From NCBI GenBank assembly GCA_031308135.1, contig JAHLJT010008756.1, positions 135,176,949 to 135,240,948 on the forward strand: 64,000 nt of DNA, in the 5' to 3' direction. Shown here piece after piece: positions 1 to 12,481 of the stretch. This DNA comes from Acheta domesticus. Its lineage: Eukaryota > Arthropoda > Insecta > Orthoptera > Gryllidae. Both the position numbers and the translations under genes were made by a program. The stretch's first letter is position 1. Each line of letters opens with the position of its first letter. The notes under the pieces are model-generated. The model saw only the letters and a program-made list of their open reading frames with translations. It searched no databases and was not told where the DNA came from.

Positions 1-27
1 TTGTAAAATCATATATTTATATTTCAG

Positions 28-143
28 AGCAAGGCGGGAGGATGTTCCTGTATTACTTCTCTCAGTTTGGAGAAGTTTTGAAATTGTGGGATGAAGGAAG
101 ACACCGAGCAAATGTTTTATTTGCTGATGAACAGTCTTTCAAG
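28..143 (+). CDS. Gene 1, internal exon: end of an RRM-like domain
   Basis: The acceptor is tttcag at 22-27 and the donor is AAG|gtcagt. The only open frame starts at 30 and reads QGGRMFLYYFSQFGEVLKLW, followed by a segment ending in DEQSFK. The FSQFGEV and ANVLFADE pieces resemble the alpha1-beta2 and RNP1-beta3 parts of an RRM. The exon ends in phase 0, matching the next exon. Upstream exons lie outside the window, so the domain's start is missing. Confidence 0.7.
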
Positions 144-3100
144 GTCAGTACTCATAATCTTTATTGCAACCATAAAATTATTTTATGTCGTATTCTTCAA
201 TGTAAATGAGTAGTAGAACTTGAGAGTATTGTAATTTATTATTTTAAGAAGAAAATTACTTTGACCACATAATTTTTATGTAGTATTAGAAAAATTAAAA
301 AGCTTCAAGTATTTGAAATGAAATTTAGCAGTAAATGCTCATAATAGATCGAGTTTAAAATGAAAATTTTGTTTTATCAAAAAATAAAAAATCAGTGTCG
401 GTTAATGTGTATCCTAAGTAATTAGCATTTCATCCGTCTGTGAAGTATTTGAATTATTTATAAAATTGTTACAAGCCTTCTAGAAAGTTTTTGAAAGAGT
501 TACTCATTGTAAACCAAAGTTTGTAAAACCCACATTTTGAATTTTACAGCTAACAATATAACTCTTAACTTTGATGTGGAGAAGATAAAATATAAGCCAG
601 ATTGCTAGCATTCAGGAACACCAATATTTATTGCATTGTTTTAAATTATCCTGAAGAAACTCTTTTCTGAATTGTGTATTGTTTTGAATTTGGGTCTGTA
701 ATTTAGTTTTTCTTTGTACATCATACTTTTTTATTCCCGAAGTGAGCTAATTGCATTTGATCGTTAGGTTTGAAGGGATATTTTCCTTTCTCTCTTTATG
801 GGAAAGATTGTGTGATTGTTCTCTTTCATGACCTATACAATTAGGGTATAGCACTTACAGACATATTCTTTGTGATGTGGATACTTCTAAAAAGACAACG
901 TCAATTAAATAAGTTTTTTGAACTCATTGTATTTGGCTTCTGTCCCTTCTTAACTCTGTATTTTGTATGATAGCAAGTGACATTTGGGTAGTGATGTTTC
1001 TAATTGCCATACTGGGAAGATATTTTATGAGATCTCAATGTAATTAAGTACTGCAAAAATTACCAACAATTGAAAGTATGAGTTAAATTTCATGAATTTT
1101 AATTGCTATATCGATTTTATTACAACAGATAACGATTTGAAAACCTTGTAGTAAAATTTAATTTCGTGTTATCTGTTATTGTAACTGTCATTCATTCAGC
1201 TACTTCAAAACTGCTGCTGCAAATTTACTTATGCTTTCTCTGCAATATTGTTCCTGTTAATCCTAGTTGAAGTTGCCACTGCAGAACTGTTTTGACTTTC
1301 TTTGTTGCAAACTAGAATGAATTATTTGCCCAATGCCATGTAGAACTGGATAGCTTGTTGATTTTTTGTTTGTTTGTTCAAAGATTTTGTAGGTGTGAGT
1401 TTGTACTTTTGCTCATGTACTGGCAGGAGAAGTAGTTTCAGGCATCTGGAGATCTCTACAGGCTGCATTATTGTGGTCATGGTAAAAGAAATTGGCAACT
1501 CTTAGTTACCTTAGAATTTGACAATTTATTACCATTTTCATTGAATTTTTGGATGAATACATTCACATTTACTTTTAAATTTATTCAATTAGGTTAAGAA
1601 ATTAAGTTTGCTGTCTTTCAAAAGTGAGAAGTTAACATTTTGAATTTTTATCTATGAGATGACTGATTATCCCTTTTTTATTCCAGAGTACTACTATCAC
1701 TTTCAGAAATTACATAGGTTTACAGGGTTCAGGGAAAAATTAATTTCTGGAAAAGTCAGGGAATTTATGTAAATACCTGAATTTTTTTCGGTCATTAAAA
1801 AATTAATGATTGTTAAATTTTTCTTATTTTGTGAGAAATGTTTATATATAGAAAGATATAATATGAATTTTTAATTGTTTTTAATAAATTTTGTTACAAA
1901 TATTTCATATTAAATGTATGAATTCAAAATGGCACCATCTAGTAGATTTGCATACACAAATATGACATTTTTATCTAAAACTATGAAACTGACAAGTAAA
2001 TAATACTTAGTAGCTTATTTTGATAATATTCACAACAATAGAAACAGCCATATTATTATTTTAAGTGCATTTAGTTATTCAAATTTATATTTACAAAACT
2101 TTTAGTTATAAAAATTGCTTATGAATGACAATCAATTTAAACTACATGAACTGTTAATCAGTAAAAAATAGGGTTTGAAACAATTGGCATTTTCCTAAAT
2201 TAAGAGTATTGTATTTGTTTTGAAAAGGGACTGACAATTTAGTCTTCATAAATGTGCCCTTTTTCAATAGAAAATATTGTTAAGCAGATGTCGAAAGTCT
2301 AGATTCCTGAAGTTGGTGTCTTTTTAAATAATTATTATATATTTATTTTGACACATAAAGACCAGAGCACCATTCCTTGGTTAAGGGAGAATTATTTAGT
2401 AAAAAATATTTAGGTTTCAACTGAAATTATAAATTTGTAAAGTTTTTTATCCATTTCTCCACTTCGAAAACTAGAAACCATTACAAAATTACATATCAAT
2501 ATTATTTAAGACCATTTTTATTAAAAACACATAAAACATTTTAGAAAATAGTGCTCTGGTTGTAAATTGTGTGCAACATTGTTTATTTCAGAATATTTTG
2601 AAAAATCTGTAATGCTCGTAATTGTGCATTTGACACAGCCTTAATTTTGAAACATGGCACATATATAATACGGTATTTGTAAGGGCTGTGGACACAATAC
2701 AATCATTTTAAAAATCTAACAGTTATAATGTGAACAATTTCAGAATTTAAATCCATTGTCAGTGATACCAGAAATTTTAGTGAAGTTCCAGGATGTTAGA
2801 AGGTTGGTACTGGGATATACATTTACTCATCTGGCAATGCTGATCAGAGTAGCTGCCTTTTCACTGCCGGTGACTTCCTGCCCACTACTGCAAAAACTGC
2901 CACAGGGGATTTTTGAAATACACAGACACATTTTCAAATCTCTGTAGCAGCCTTATTTTAAAAGTTATCCAAATTTTTTTTGTAGAGATGAGAACTATAA
3001 TGTACTTATAAATTGTCTAGAATTTAAAGTAGAATAATATTGTTCCTTTTGAAGAAAAAAGAATTAACACAATATGTTTTACTTTTTTTTTTATTCAAGT

Positions 3101-4810
3101 TCAAAATGAATTTTATTGTGATAATTTTTTTTAATCCAAAAACTTTAAAAATGGACTCATTATGCATCAATGAATAAATCCTTAAATATTCATTGTATTA
3201 CACCACTCTATCATTGCAGTCTTCTTGACCATTCTATTACATTTTTGCTGGTTCAATGCATCTCGATTCTACCCCACCTGTTCAGAGCCTGTGGAATCTG
3301 CAACTGTACATGAAGTTACTAATTACTTGGTATTTTATGCGATTGAATTGCATGGGTGTATCTCTTTGCTTGATTATAAATAAAATAAGAATAGTTTGTA
3401 TTGGCAAGGGTGTATTATATTGTTATCAATTTCAAGGTGACATACAGAACAAGTGACAGAGGATAAGAGGATCTTGAAGAAAAATATATATTACAGGCTT
3501 AATATGAAAAGGGAAAAACAAGGAAGAGGGTGGGGTTATAGCATGCGAGAGTTCTCGCACAGGGTGCGCTAATTATGTTACAGAATAATTTATAAACAAA
3601 ACTAGAAACATTTTTATTGTGACTGGAGAGGTCAGGGAATTTGAAAATCTAGAAAGCGTATGAACCCTGGATTAATAATGTTTACTTTGGCAAATTATGT
3701 TGTATCATCATCAGCTACTATGGTCAGCATGACCCATTGCTTTCAGAAGCAGCCACTGAGGGGTTCCTGGTTTTGCCATCTCTGTTTCAATCTTCTGCTT
3801 TCTCTCTGACTTCTAGGTTTGTATGAGGGTTTTTCCCATATCTGTGTGTGTTTGTTCTCTTGATGTGTTTCTGCCAAATATTCAGTAATTTCAGCATTAT
3901 TGTATTCCATTACTAAGTTTTTTATTCAGTCCTTGTTTTTATTCAGTTTTTGTTTTTTCTTTGCTTGAATCCTTCAGCAAAGTAATTTGGTAATTTTTTT
4001 AAGTAATTTTGGTAATTTGATTTTGCTGTTCTTTTCCCTTCTGGTGTTTTATTTTTTCTATTTTGTTAGAATTAATAATTTTATATATATATATTTTTTG
4101 TTTTTATAAATGTTTAATTCTTCCTTATAATTAAGTGAATTTTGAATTGTTTATTATTTAAACTTTTTTGATGTTGCAATTTTATTTCTTAATTTTTACT
4201 TATCGATACTTTGATTTCTTGTAGAGAGTGGTCACTATCTATTTCTCTTTCTCTGTAAACTTTTTTTTTTAATCTTTCACTCTGCCAAGTGAACTTCACC
4301 TCCATTCCCAATTGTAATACACCTCCATTCCCAAGTATACTTATGATTGTCTCTGTGTTGAAATCAAGAGCTAAATTACAATTAGGTAGTTATGTACTCA
4401 CAAATCTGTTAGTTTTTTTTTCCTTTCTTAAAGACTACTTTTTCTCCTCGTCCAATGCTTTGATGGATTGTTCTATTGCCCCCCTTGGCATTAGTTTATT
4501 TTGCATATAGTATTCTTGAAATGTTTCGTTAATTCTTCTGTTTTTTCTTTAATTTCTTCAGCAGATGCATACTTTCGTTACCTCTATGGCACTCAATTTT
4601 CAGCTTTACTTTTGATTGACCTTTTTGATATCCAGTCATTGTTTAATATATTATCGCTTAGCTCCTTTTAAATGAAAATAACATTTTTGTATGAACAAAT
4701 TACAAGAAGGGTGTCATGGTATCCAGTGTCAAGTGTAGAAGATTTTTTTGTGTTAAAAATTGCCTTTTGTGAAAATTAATCCTGGTAAATATTTTGTTTA
4801 TTTCTTACAG
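144..4810 (+). other. Intron 1 of gene 1
   Basis: AT-rich intron with no coding exon that I can support. A CAGGGTTCA stretch near 1720 and TGAACCCTG near 3665 form weak inverted termini, and both are next to a GTCAGGGAATTT motif. They could bound a decayed non-autonomous transposon of about 1.95 kb, but no target duplication is visible. The 3' end is a T-rich tract running into the acceptor at 4810. Confidence 0.5.
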
Positions 4811-5074
4811 AAAGCAGTGTTTGCTCCTGATCCCTATTTCGATGATCATAAATTAATGATACGCAGTCTAAATGAAACTACAACTATTATTTCGGGGATT
4901 CCTAGAAGTATCCCTGCTAAAGATGCAGAAGAGAAACTTAAATCTGTACTGGAGGAAGCTGGGGTTGCACCTTGTAGAATTGTTGTACCATTAAGTGATC
5001 CATCTGAAACGTCTGAAGGCAATTTGAATCAGGGACATGCTGTTGTTGTCTTTTGTGATCAACAAACTCTCCAG
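4811..5074 (+). CDS. Gene 1, exon of 88 codons: RRM-like unit
   Basis: The exon runs from tttcttacag| to CTCCAG|gtaaga, in phase 0 at both ends. It begins KAVFAPDPYFDDHKLMIRSL. Residues about 24-88 fit an RRM: a beta1 strand (TTIISGIP), a helix (AEEKLKSVLEEAG), a second strand (PCRIVVPL) and an RNP1-like strand (GHAVVVFCD). Aromatic RNP residues are mostly lost, so RNA contact through the usual sheet is uncertain. The length equals that of the next exon, which begins with the same Lys-Ala pair. Confidence 0.8.
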
Positions 5075-6239
5075 GTAAGATAGTTCATTTCTCAGTTTTT
5101 ATTGTAATAAAATTAAAACCTTTACCAAGAATTCTTAAATTCTTAACTTTTCTTGTTAAGTCCAGTTAAGTGTTAAGTGTTAGAATGTAATCATTTCTGT
5201 TGATGAATGTGACTTGTTGAAAATTACGAAGAATTTATGACATTAATTTTCCTTTTGACTCATATACAGAACATTGTGGACTTGTGTTAAGAGTGAATTA
5301 AAAGAAGTACAGTTACACCTCTCTTATATGGATTAGGAAATGCTACACTAAATACATACATACACTAAATATTTATACTATTGGAAAACTGGAATTCTCA
5401 AAGTATAAAGTCACTTTTAACTTTTTATTGAGAAAACTTGACTTAATTAAATAATATCGGGGTTTCTTGTACAAGTAGCAATATCATTATTGTACACCTA
5501 ATACCTTGAATTATATAATGTTGGTGATGACTTTTCTATGTTGAATTATAAAAAAATTGATGACTTTTCTAATAATCTAAAAATTCCTGAAAATATTTGA
5601 GAGTTCTCCATAAAAAAATAAGAAGTATCTTTCATGCTTAACATCCTCCCATAATAACATCCATTAGAGAAATATTTTGAATTTGTTTTGGGGGTATTAT
5701 GTCATTTTAAGTGTTTCTAAGGATTCTTAGAATTAAGAAATAAAATAAAGTTACCTGCTGAAGAACTAAAAAAAATTGAGTTGTATTTTGTCAAAGATGT
5801 TTTCAGAAAAGGTCTCAGTACTGTGATATTGTCATTATTGATAAATTAATTCAGAAATTGAATAAGGAAATTAAATGAACATTTCGTGTGTTGTAATTTT
5901 TCCTTTCTCAATAAAGAGTTGATGTGTCTTGAAATAATTTTAATGTACTCTAAAATGACTTTTTTGTTGTGCAACTCCTGATTTTTTAATTTGATTTAAT
6001 GTCATGTCAGAATTCAAATAAATAAGAGTTTGAATAACACTGCTCAACAAAAAAAACAACAACTTTTTTTCACTTGCTCAGGATTTTGCAATGAACTTTA
6101 AGTAAATTGGGTACGCTGAATCCAGATATGTCGTTAGTTTCCCTGAATTGGCTCTAGTTTTGTGCTATGGACATTGTAATGAACGATACTATCACAAAAC
6201 TCACAGCATGTAATGCAAATATCTATCTTTACAGAAACA

Positions 6240-6297
6240 CTGTTGTTGTTGTTGTTGTTGTTGTCGTCATCGTTGTCGTTGTTGTTGTCGTTGTCCT
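6240..6297 (+). repeat. GTT/GTC microsatellite
   Basis: A run of TTG/TCG triplets that is imperfect after the first 25 bases. On the opposite strand it would read as Asn/Asp repeats. It lies inside intron 2 of gene 1 and is not coding. Confidence 0.8.
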
Positions 6298-6409
6298 TTT
6301 TTAATATATTTTTTCCCTCTCTCATTTTCATTTTAAACACTGAATATCACATTATTTTCTGGATACATTAATTGAGCTTCATTTTATTAATACATTTTCT
6401 TTTGTTACA

Positions 6410-7010
6410 AAACAATGAGTTCTTCAGGAAGACCTTTTTTGAACAATTTTAACACATTTGACTAAATTTGTGGGAAATTTACGCTACAAAAACAGAAAAG
6501 AAATATTGCAAACTTTGTAGAGAAATATAAAAAAAATGTTTTGGTATAAAACTGGGTGATCAAGATAAGTCGTGGGCTCCTGATGTGGTATGCAAAACTT
6601 ATGTGGAGTGTCTCCGTTGGTGGAAAACTGAAGAGTTTAAAATTTGGTGTATTGATGCTGTGGCGAGAGCCCTAAAATCATGATGATTGTTATTTTTGTT
6701 CTGTAAACGTAAAAGCCTTTAATTGTCACAAGGAAAAGAACAGGGAATACCCGGATTTGGAATCAGCAAAGAGACCTGTGCTACATGGACCTGATGTTCA
6801 CCACACTCACTGGAAGTCCTGTGTCTGATAGTGAGGATATACAGATTCTGGGGTGCAATTCAAAAGCTAGCAGTGGCAGTGAATTCGATAGAAGTATTGT
6901 TACAAAAGAGCACTTCTCCCAAGATAATTCTGTGATTTAATGTGACCTCAGTTTGACAAACAAAGCAGCTGAACTTTTAGCATCCTGACTAAAAAACTAG
7001 TGGTGCTACA
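6410..7010 (+). pseudogene. Decayed copy of a widespread arthropod transposon-like gene, 5' half
   Basis: In pieces across shifting frames the DNA reads LGDQDKSWAPDVVCKTYVEC, then the start of an IPG/YPDLESAKRPVLHGPDV-like stretch, and finally TNKAAELLASRLKN. I recognise this order (GDQDKSWAP, a Cys-rich segment, xxPSAxRPVxHG, xxKAELLxSRL) from a gene family with many copies in arthropod genomes, whose function is unknown to me. Stops and frameshifts break it several times. It sits in an intron on the same strand as gene 1 and is not expected to make protein. The matching C-terminal half is at 8650-8965. Confidence 0.65.
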
Positions 7011-7199
7011 GAATGGCACAGACTTTCCCGTATTAGTTTTCTATTTTCCTGGGTCTTCGCTAGCTATTCGGAATTGCCACATACTCTTTCTTGCCAGCTA
7101 CCATCTATCATCGCCAAAAGTACATTTTTTTGTCATTTTCTTAATTTTTCGGTTTCCTATTGGTAGAACAGAAACATTAATTTTAGAATATTAAAGAAC

Positions 7200-8600
7200 A
7201 CAAAAACCTAGCCGTAAATGGCAATTTTCTTTTAAAAATTATGTGCCGTTTAAGAGAAAATGGCGTTTTAGCACTACTAAAAATGCGAAATTTGAAGCTC
7301 ATTTTCACAGAAAATTTTTGAGTTTTCAAAATACTTTATTTGAAGTTATTAGAAGCACTTACACTCACAAATATAATCATCTTTACAAATTGCGGATAAT
7401 GTGCATATTAAAGATGTGAGAGATCTTTCAAAAAATTACATTTATATAATTTTTGAAAAAAACAAAAAAAAACTCAAAATAAACTTCATGCTATACTAAT
7501 GAGTGTAATTAGCACTACCCGTTACAAAAGTTTCAAGAAAAAAATTGCAGCCATATACGAGAAAATGACGTTTGAGCATTTCTGAAAATGCCGAAATTTG
7601 AGCTAATTTTCACAGAAAACGGTAGTGTTTTCGAGAAACTTTACTTGACATTATTTAAAGCATATATACTCGTAAATATAATAATGTAAAAAAAATCGCC
7701 GATAATGTAAATATTAACGACGTGAGAGACAAGTAAAAAAATTTACATTTTTGTAATTTTTGAAAAAACAACCGATAGACCAAAATGGCTTTTATGTCAT
7801 TGATAGAGTACATTTACCACTATCCCTACCAAAATTTAAAGAAAAAATTTGGAGCCGTTTTTGAGAAAATTTTGTTTTTGTAATTTTTAATATTGCACAT
7901 ATTGCACAATATTGCACGAAAACTACCAAAATTGTGAAAAACATTTACATGACCTTTATTAAAGAACTCAATATGCAGAACAAATTTTATTTGAAGAAAA
8001 AATCTCTATCTTCAATTTTGTAGCTGGAGAAAGACGCCGAAAAAAATTCAAACTTTCACAATTTTCGAAAATTCAGAGCTGTACGTGAAAATCGGACCTA
8101 TGCCATGTTAAAAAGTGTATTTTCCTCTATTCATACAAGAAATTTAAAGAAAAAATTTGGAGCCGGTCTTGAGAAAATGTTGAAAATCCCCGGGGGGCTT
8201 CATATAAAGTACCCCCGAATTTTAAAGAATCTTTTTCAAAGTCACAAAGCTTCGACTAGAATCAGATCGACTGGGGAATATCAATTTTGAAGAAAATCGA
8301 CCGAACGGTTTAGGCGCTAGCGTTGACCACAGACGGACAGACGGACGGAATGCCGTCAATCGATTTTTAAGTATAAAGAAGCCACAAATCATGGATTTTG
8401 ACCACACCACGAGATAGAGGATTTTTTTTTTCTTAATTTAGTAACTGGTTTTATCCACTTATTCGTTTTCACGGCCCGGCAATTAATTTTTTTCCGCCGA
8501 AAATTGGCCATTTTTTCGCGCAGCATTACATAACTTTCCCTATACTACGTATATCACTCCATGTATACGTACGTATACGGGAAAGTAAAAGAAATGTTGG
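7200..8600 (+). repeat. Dispersed repeat with about 300-bp internal near-repeats, inserted in the pseudogene
   Basis: Blocks around 7250, 7555 and 7855 repeat the same order: GAGAAAATG, GCGAAATTTGA-like text, CATTTTCACAGAAAA, then TTTTTGAAAAAAC. The 3' part carries the GACAGACGGACGG and GGTTTAGGCGCTAGCG signatures and ends in a region with CATTACATAACTTTCCC. Clear relatives in this window are at 47880-48530 (inverted), 51450-51960 (direct) and 43030-43170 (inverted fragment). No transposase is seen and the class is unknown. Confidence 0.65.
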
Positions 8601-8649
8601 AACTGGAAGCGAAAATAACACTTTACTGGTTATTGGTACAGGATTTGTC

Positions 8650-8965
8650 ATAGTTGTCAAGAACTTTTTGGGTAATCATAAAGCAGAACATTAGCCACAA
8701 CTGGTGCCAGACTTGCTTTTAAACTTTCAAAATTTGGGTGCTACTATGAGCATTAAGGCACACTATTTCCCTAACCATCTAGAGAAATTTCCGAAAATCT
8801 TTGCAATATGTGTGAGGAACAAAGCGAGCGGTTCCATCAAGAAATAATGGTAATGGAAGTTAGATATTAGGGCAGATGGGATAGACACAATGGCAGACTA
8901 CTACTGAAGCCATCAATGTGATTGCCCTGATTTGCCACATAAAAGTATATCATACAATGTTTTGT
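8650..8965 (+). pseudogene. Decayed copy of the same transposon-like gene, 3' half
   Basis: Translating in pieces gives FVIVVKNFLGNHKAE, then NLGATMSIKAHYFPNHLEKF, and later ADYY followed by CDCPDLPHKS. This is the C-terminal signature of the family (VKNFLGNxKAxNY, LGxxMSxKxHFLxSHLxFFPxN, MADYCWxLKRD). Stops interrupt it. It completes the 5' half at 6410-7010; about 1.6 kb now separates the halves, most of it the dispersed repeat. Confidence 0.65.
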
Positions 8966-9264
8966 GATTCTTTTCAGGCTGTAAATACAAATATATTTAC
9001 TATATTAATATTAAATATTTCAAGAGTTTAATTTTGTATAAATAGGCATATCTAGTTACATTTAGTAATTTACATATAGCCTATACTCAATAAAATAAAA
9101 TAATATTTTTCGATGTGATTTTCATTATCTCAAAAACTAGAGTCAATCTATCAAAACCAATGCCATATTTGGAATCTGTGCATTAAACACACCCTAAAAT
9201 GGCTTTAAATTGTTTGGCAAGAAAATGAGTGTTGACCAGTGTAATATTCTATTTTGTTTTTCAG

Positions 9265-9528
9265 AAAGCTGAAGGTATACAGAGTAATGATCCTTTTATG
9301 ATCACTGGCTGTCCACTGAAGTTATATTCTTCTTGCAACGAATTCTATGAAAAATTTTGCATACGTATTTTCCCATTACCAGCTGATAAACAACGTTCAG
9401 TTCTCTATCATAATTTACATGGAGCATTTAAATCCTTTGGAGAAATTGTGGCAATTATATTGCTATTTGTTGCAAATACCACATCATACACTGGCTATGT
9501 GCTGTTTGAGTCAGAAGATTCTGTACAG
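9265..9528 (+). CDS. Gene 1, exon of 88 codons: RRM-like unit
   Basis: The acceptor is tttttcag| and the donor is GTACAG|gtaaga, in phase 0 at both ends. The exon starts KAEGIQSNDPFMITGCPLKL, which closes the preceding RRM. It then opens another RRM-like unit with a beta1 strand (FCIRIFPLP), a helix (LYHNLHGAFKSFGEI), a strand (VAIILLFV) and an RNP1-like strand (TGYVLFESEDSV). The domain boundary falls inside the exon, as in the previous exon. Confidence 0.8.
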
Positions 9529-11106
9529 GTAAGACTGTAGGAATGTATTTTTAAATTTTTGGCTTGCCATTGTGAGCTAATTTTTATAAAACAATTTATG
9601 AATGTTTATATCGAAGCTACTGTACAACTTCATTATTGAAGCTCAAGGTTACTTTTTTCATGGTGCAATTGATTTGTTTGGGACTAGGATTTTGAACTTG
9701 CATACTTCCAACTCCTTGCATTATTGCAAATTACATTTGAGAGAATAATCTGCATGTATACTGCAAGGCTGATGTTAACTTCATGTTGCTACCTGGGAGC
9801 CACAATGCCAAACCACAGGCAATGATTAACCATTAGCTGCAAGCACAGTCCAGTGAGGTGTGTCATAGAGGGGTATATTGCTCCATGATATTCAAAATAG
9901 TAAAAATCCTTGGGAGGGAATCCTGGTCATCAAATCAAAGAGCATGCCAAAGACTTGCTGATCGTTTTCACACGTATTCCCTTGGGGCTGACGACAAGAT
10001 CCTAGGGGTCACGGTGAGCATACATCATTAGAAAGCTGTAGTTTGCATGCAGCAAAGCATTATATTTCACATTTTTGGTTTTGCACTTAAACTAAAAAGA
10101 ACAAATTTTAAATTTTACAAGCATTGTTCATCTTACAAAAAATGTAAGAAAAAATGAATGCTTTTTGTCTTCTGGGTTGGGGTGAGTGCATCCCTCTTAA
10201 ATTATGGTGATGATATATGCAGCAGAGAGTGGATTGCAATGCCTCGCCTGAGTTCATTGATTGTGGCATCTGACCCATCCCGTCACACATTTTTGTGAAC
10301 TATCAACATTTGAAGTTCAAAGTAGCTACTCATTGGCCTACTTTAAAAAAATATGAGCAATGTTTTTCTGTGGATGGGGAATTGCAAATGTGTTTGTCAG
10401 CAACTTCTTCTGTATGGAACTTTAGTGCTAAAGTAAACATTCACATTTCCCTTAAAATTACAAAAATATATTCACAAAACATGGTAATTGGTATGATTGT
10501 AATACAATTATGTAGTCTTAGTTTCAAAGTTAAATGGGTTCATATTTTCCTTATTAAATATTTTTTGAGACTTACCAAAAAAGTGTTCACTCGGAATTTG
10601 CTCTAAATTTTTTTTTGCAAGTAGAGCACAATAGTATGCAATTTTTTGCAAGTAGAGCAAAAAAGTTTAGGGCCATTACAAAATATCAGTTTCTGTTTTG
10701 TCATTGCTCTATCTGTATTTTCTGGATTTCATAATTTCATTAATATTCACCCATAAAAACAGTCTTTTGGTGAAAATTCCAATAAAATTTAGTTATACTT
10801 TTTGAGGGTGGTTGTTGTTTTTTTGTTTTTCCCCTAATTTATCTGAAATTTATTTTAAAAGGAGCGAAGGTGGTGCTCTTCTCTCATATTTTGTTTTTCA
10901 ATTATGTTTGAGTAATCTCATTTTCATCTAACTCTAAAAGGACCTAAAAAATTAAGAAAATGTAAATAAAAATTTCTAAATGCATACAAGTCTTGATAGT
11001 ACATTTTTTTGGAAACCAAACTGGGATGAAGACCTTGTTCAATGTTTTATTATAATGGAAATTAGCTTCCCGATGAAAGTGCAAAAGCAGTTGCCATTAT
11101 TTGCAG
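9529..11106 (+). other. Intron 3 of gene 1
   Basis: AT-rich sequence. I see no exon, transposon or RNA gene in it. The ORFs at 10108-10290 and 10295-10606 have no recognisable content. The acceptor at 11106 is attatttgcag. Confidence 0.6.
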
Positions 11107-11231
11107 CAAGCCAAGGAAAAGGATGAAGTGAAAATTTTGGAGGAGTTTGTGCAGATTCAGGACTTCCAGCCATTTGATCAGGGCCAAGGGTTTCGACATC
11201 TTTGGTTGAAGGTCCTCAATTTACCCCCTAG
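11107..11231 (+). CDS. Gene 1, short exon linking two RRM-like units
   Basis: The acceptor is ttatttgcag| and the donor is CCCCCTAG|gtgaga. It reads QAKEKDEVKILEEFVQIQDF and continues to FRHLWLKVLNLPP with AG left over. The AG is completed by the first G of the next exon to give Arg. The first half is a charged helical linker. The second half is the beta1 strand of the last RRM (LWLKVLNLP). It was too short to stand out as an ORF; frame and phase match on both sides. Confidence 0.75.
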
Positions 11232-11818
11232 GTGAGAGTTTTTGAATTAACTTAATTACTAATCTATTATTGCCGTTCCACTTGTAATATTTATTTCAAA
11301 GAATCCTTGTGTTTGGTTATAAAACGTTATTGAATTCTTTCCTTTCACACATTTTGATTTGTGAATCTATTTTGATTTTATATTGTGATTGTTTTTGTAT
11401 TTCAACATATTTTATTTCTATCTTGTCTATTTCTATATTATTCTCAGTAGTGGAAGTTAGTCATAATTCTCATAATCTTAGGACATAGAGACTTCAGGAA
11501 ACAATATCCAGAAGGTAACATTTGTTATGAAATTATCATATTTTCAAACATTATTTGAAGCCATCTGAGAGTCGTATTTAATCATATTTTGGTATGTTTT
11601 ATTTGGCCATTTTTGTCATAAATTTTGACTAATAATCACTTACAACACTGATTCTCCTTATTCTCTTTAGTGTGTCTTTTTATCCCACTCCCTTTCTTCT
11701 TTTTCTTAAATGTTTGAGTCTTTTGTTTTCTTCCTTTCTGGGATTTATGACATTTGTAGTAATTATTTGTGTCCAAAATTTTACATTATATTATTTAAAT
11801 GGAAAATCTTTTGTCTAG
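11232..11818 (+). other. Intron 4 of gene 1
   Basis: AT-rich with long pyrimidine stretches near 11640-11700. Nothing else recognisable. The acceptor is cttttgtctag. Confidence 0.6.
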
Positions 11819-11936
11819 GGCTACAATTACAGAAGTTAAGCACCATTTTGGTCATGATAAAGGAATTCTTAACATTGAACTGGATTTGGATTTTGGATCT
11901 TGTTTTATGCATGTTAACTCAGAAGCAACAATCCAG
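11819..11936 (+). CDS. Gene 1, short exon: middle of the last RRM-like unit
   Basis: The exon runs from ttttgtctag| to ATCCAG|gtatat. After completing Arg with the previous exon it reads ATITEVKHHFGHDKGILNIE, then DFGSCFMHVNSEATIQ. This gives alpha1 (TEVKHHFG), beta2 (ILNIELDLD) and an RNP1-like beta3 (GSCFMHVNS). It ends in phase 0, matching the final exon. Confidence 0.75.
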
Positions 11937-12481
11937 GTATATTATCAGTGCTATATATTACTGTAGTATCAAGGACTAGTGTCTGCCATTTTTGTTTGTT
12001 TGAGTAAATCTTCTGTCTTAAATTGTTTCGATGTGTGATTAGGGCGTTAATTTATAGTAAAGGTTTTAAACATCATATATTAATACTTAAAACTTAATTT
12101 TGACTAGAAGTGTTAAGCCCAAAACCAATTATGACTGGCTCATTAGGCTCCAAATTGTCTTACTTCATATCTACAGCCCTCCAAGCCAATGAGTCACAGA
12201 TTACTGCATGTTCATAGAAAATCAGGAAATATCTTGAAACATAGTTGATAATAACTCTATTAGATCCATTGTCGCTTGTGGAGATTTTAACATTGATTTT
12301 CTTGTCAAATTTTGTATCTAAGAGCAGATTCTCAATTTATTTCATTTTCTCACTAGAAAAGAATCCATTGGATTCAAATCTGGTAAATCATGGTTTGTGC
12401 ACTATAGTGCTTTCTTTCTTCAATATAGTCCAAGTAGAACTGCATTACTAATACTTTTGAATATTGATGCTGTGTTCTCAG
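11937..12481 (+). other. Intron 5 of gene 1
   Basis: AT-rich intron. I see no further feature in it. The acceptor is gctgtgttctcag. Confidence 0.6.

Larger units (their letters stand above)
5075..9264 (+). other. Intron 2 of gene 1
   Basis: From 5075 to about 6230 the intron is AT-rich with nothing recognisable. The rest holds a GTT microsatellite, then a decayed transposon-like gene in two halves (6410-7010 and 8650-8965) separated by a dispersed repeat (7200-8600). The last 300 bases before exon 3 are plain AT-rich sequence ending in a tttttcag acceptor. Confidence 0.7.
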
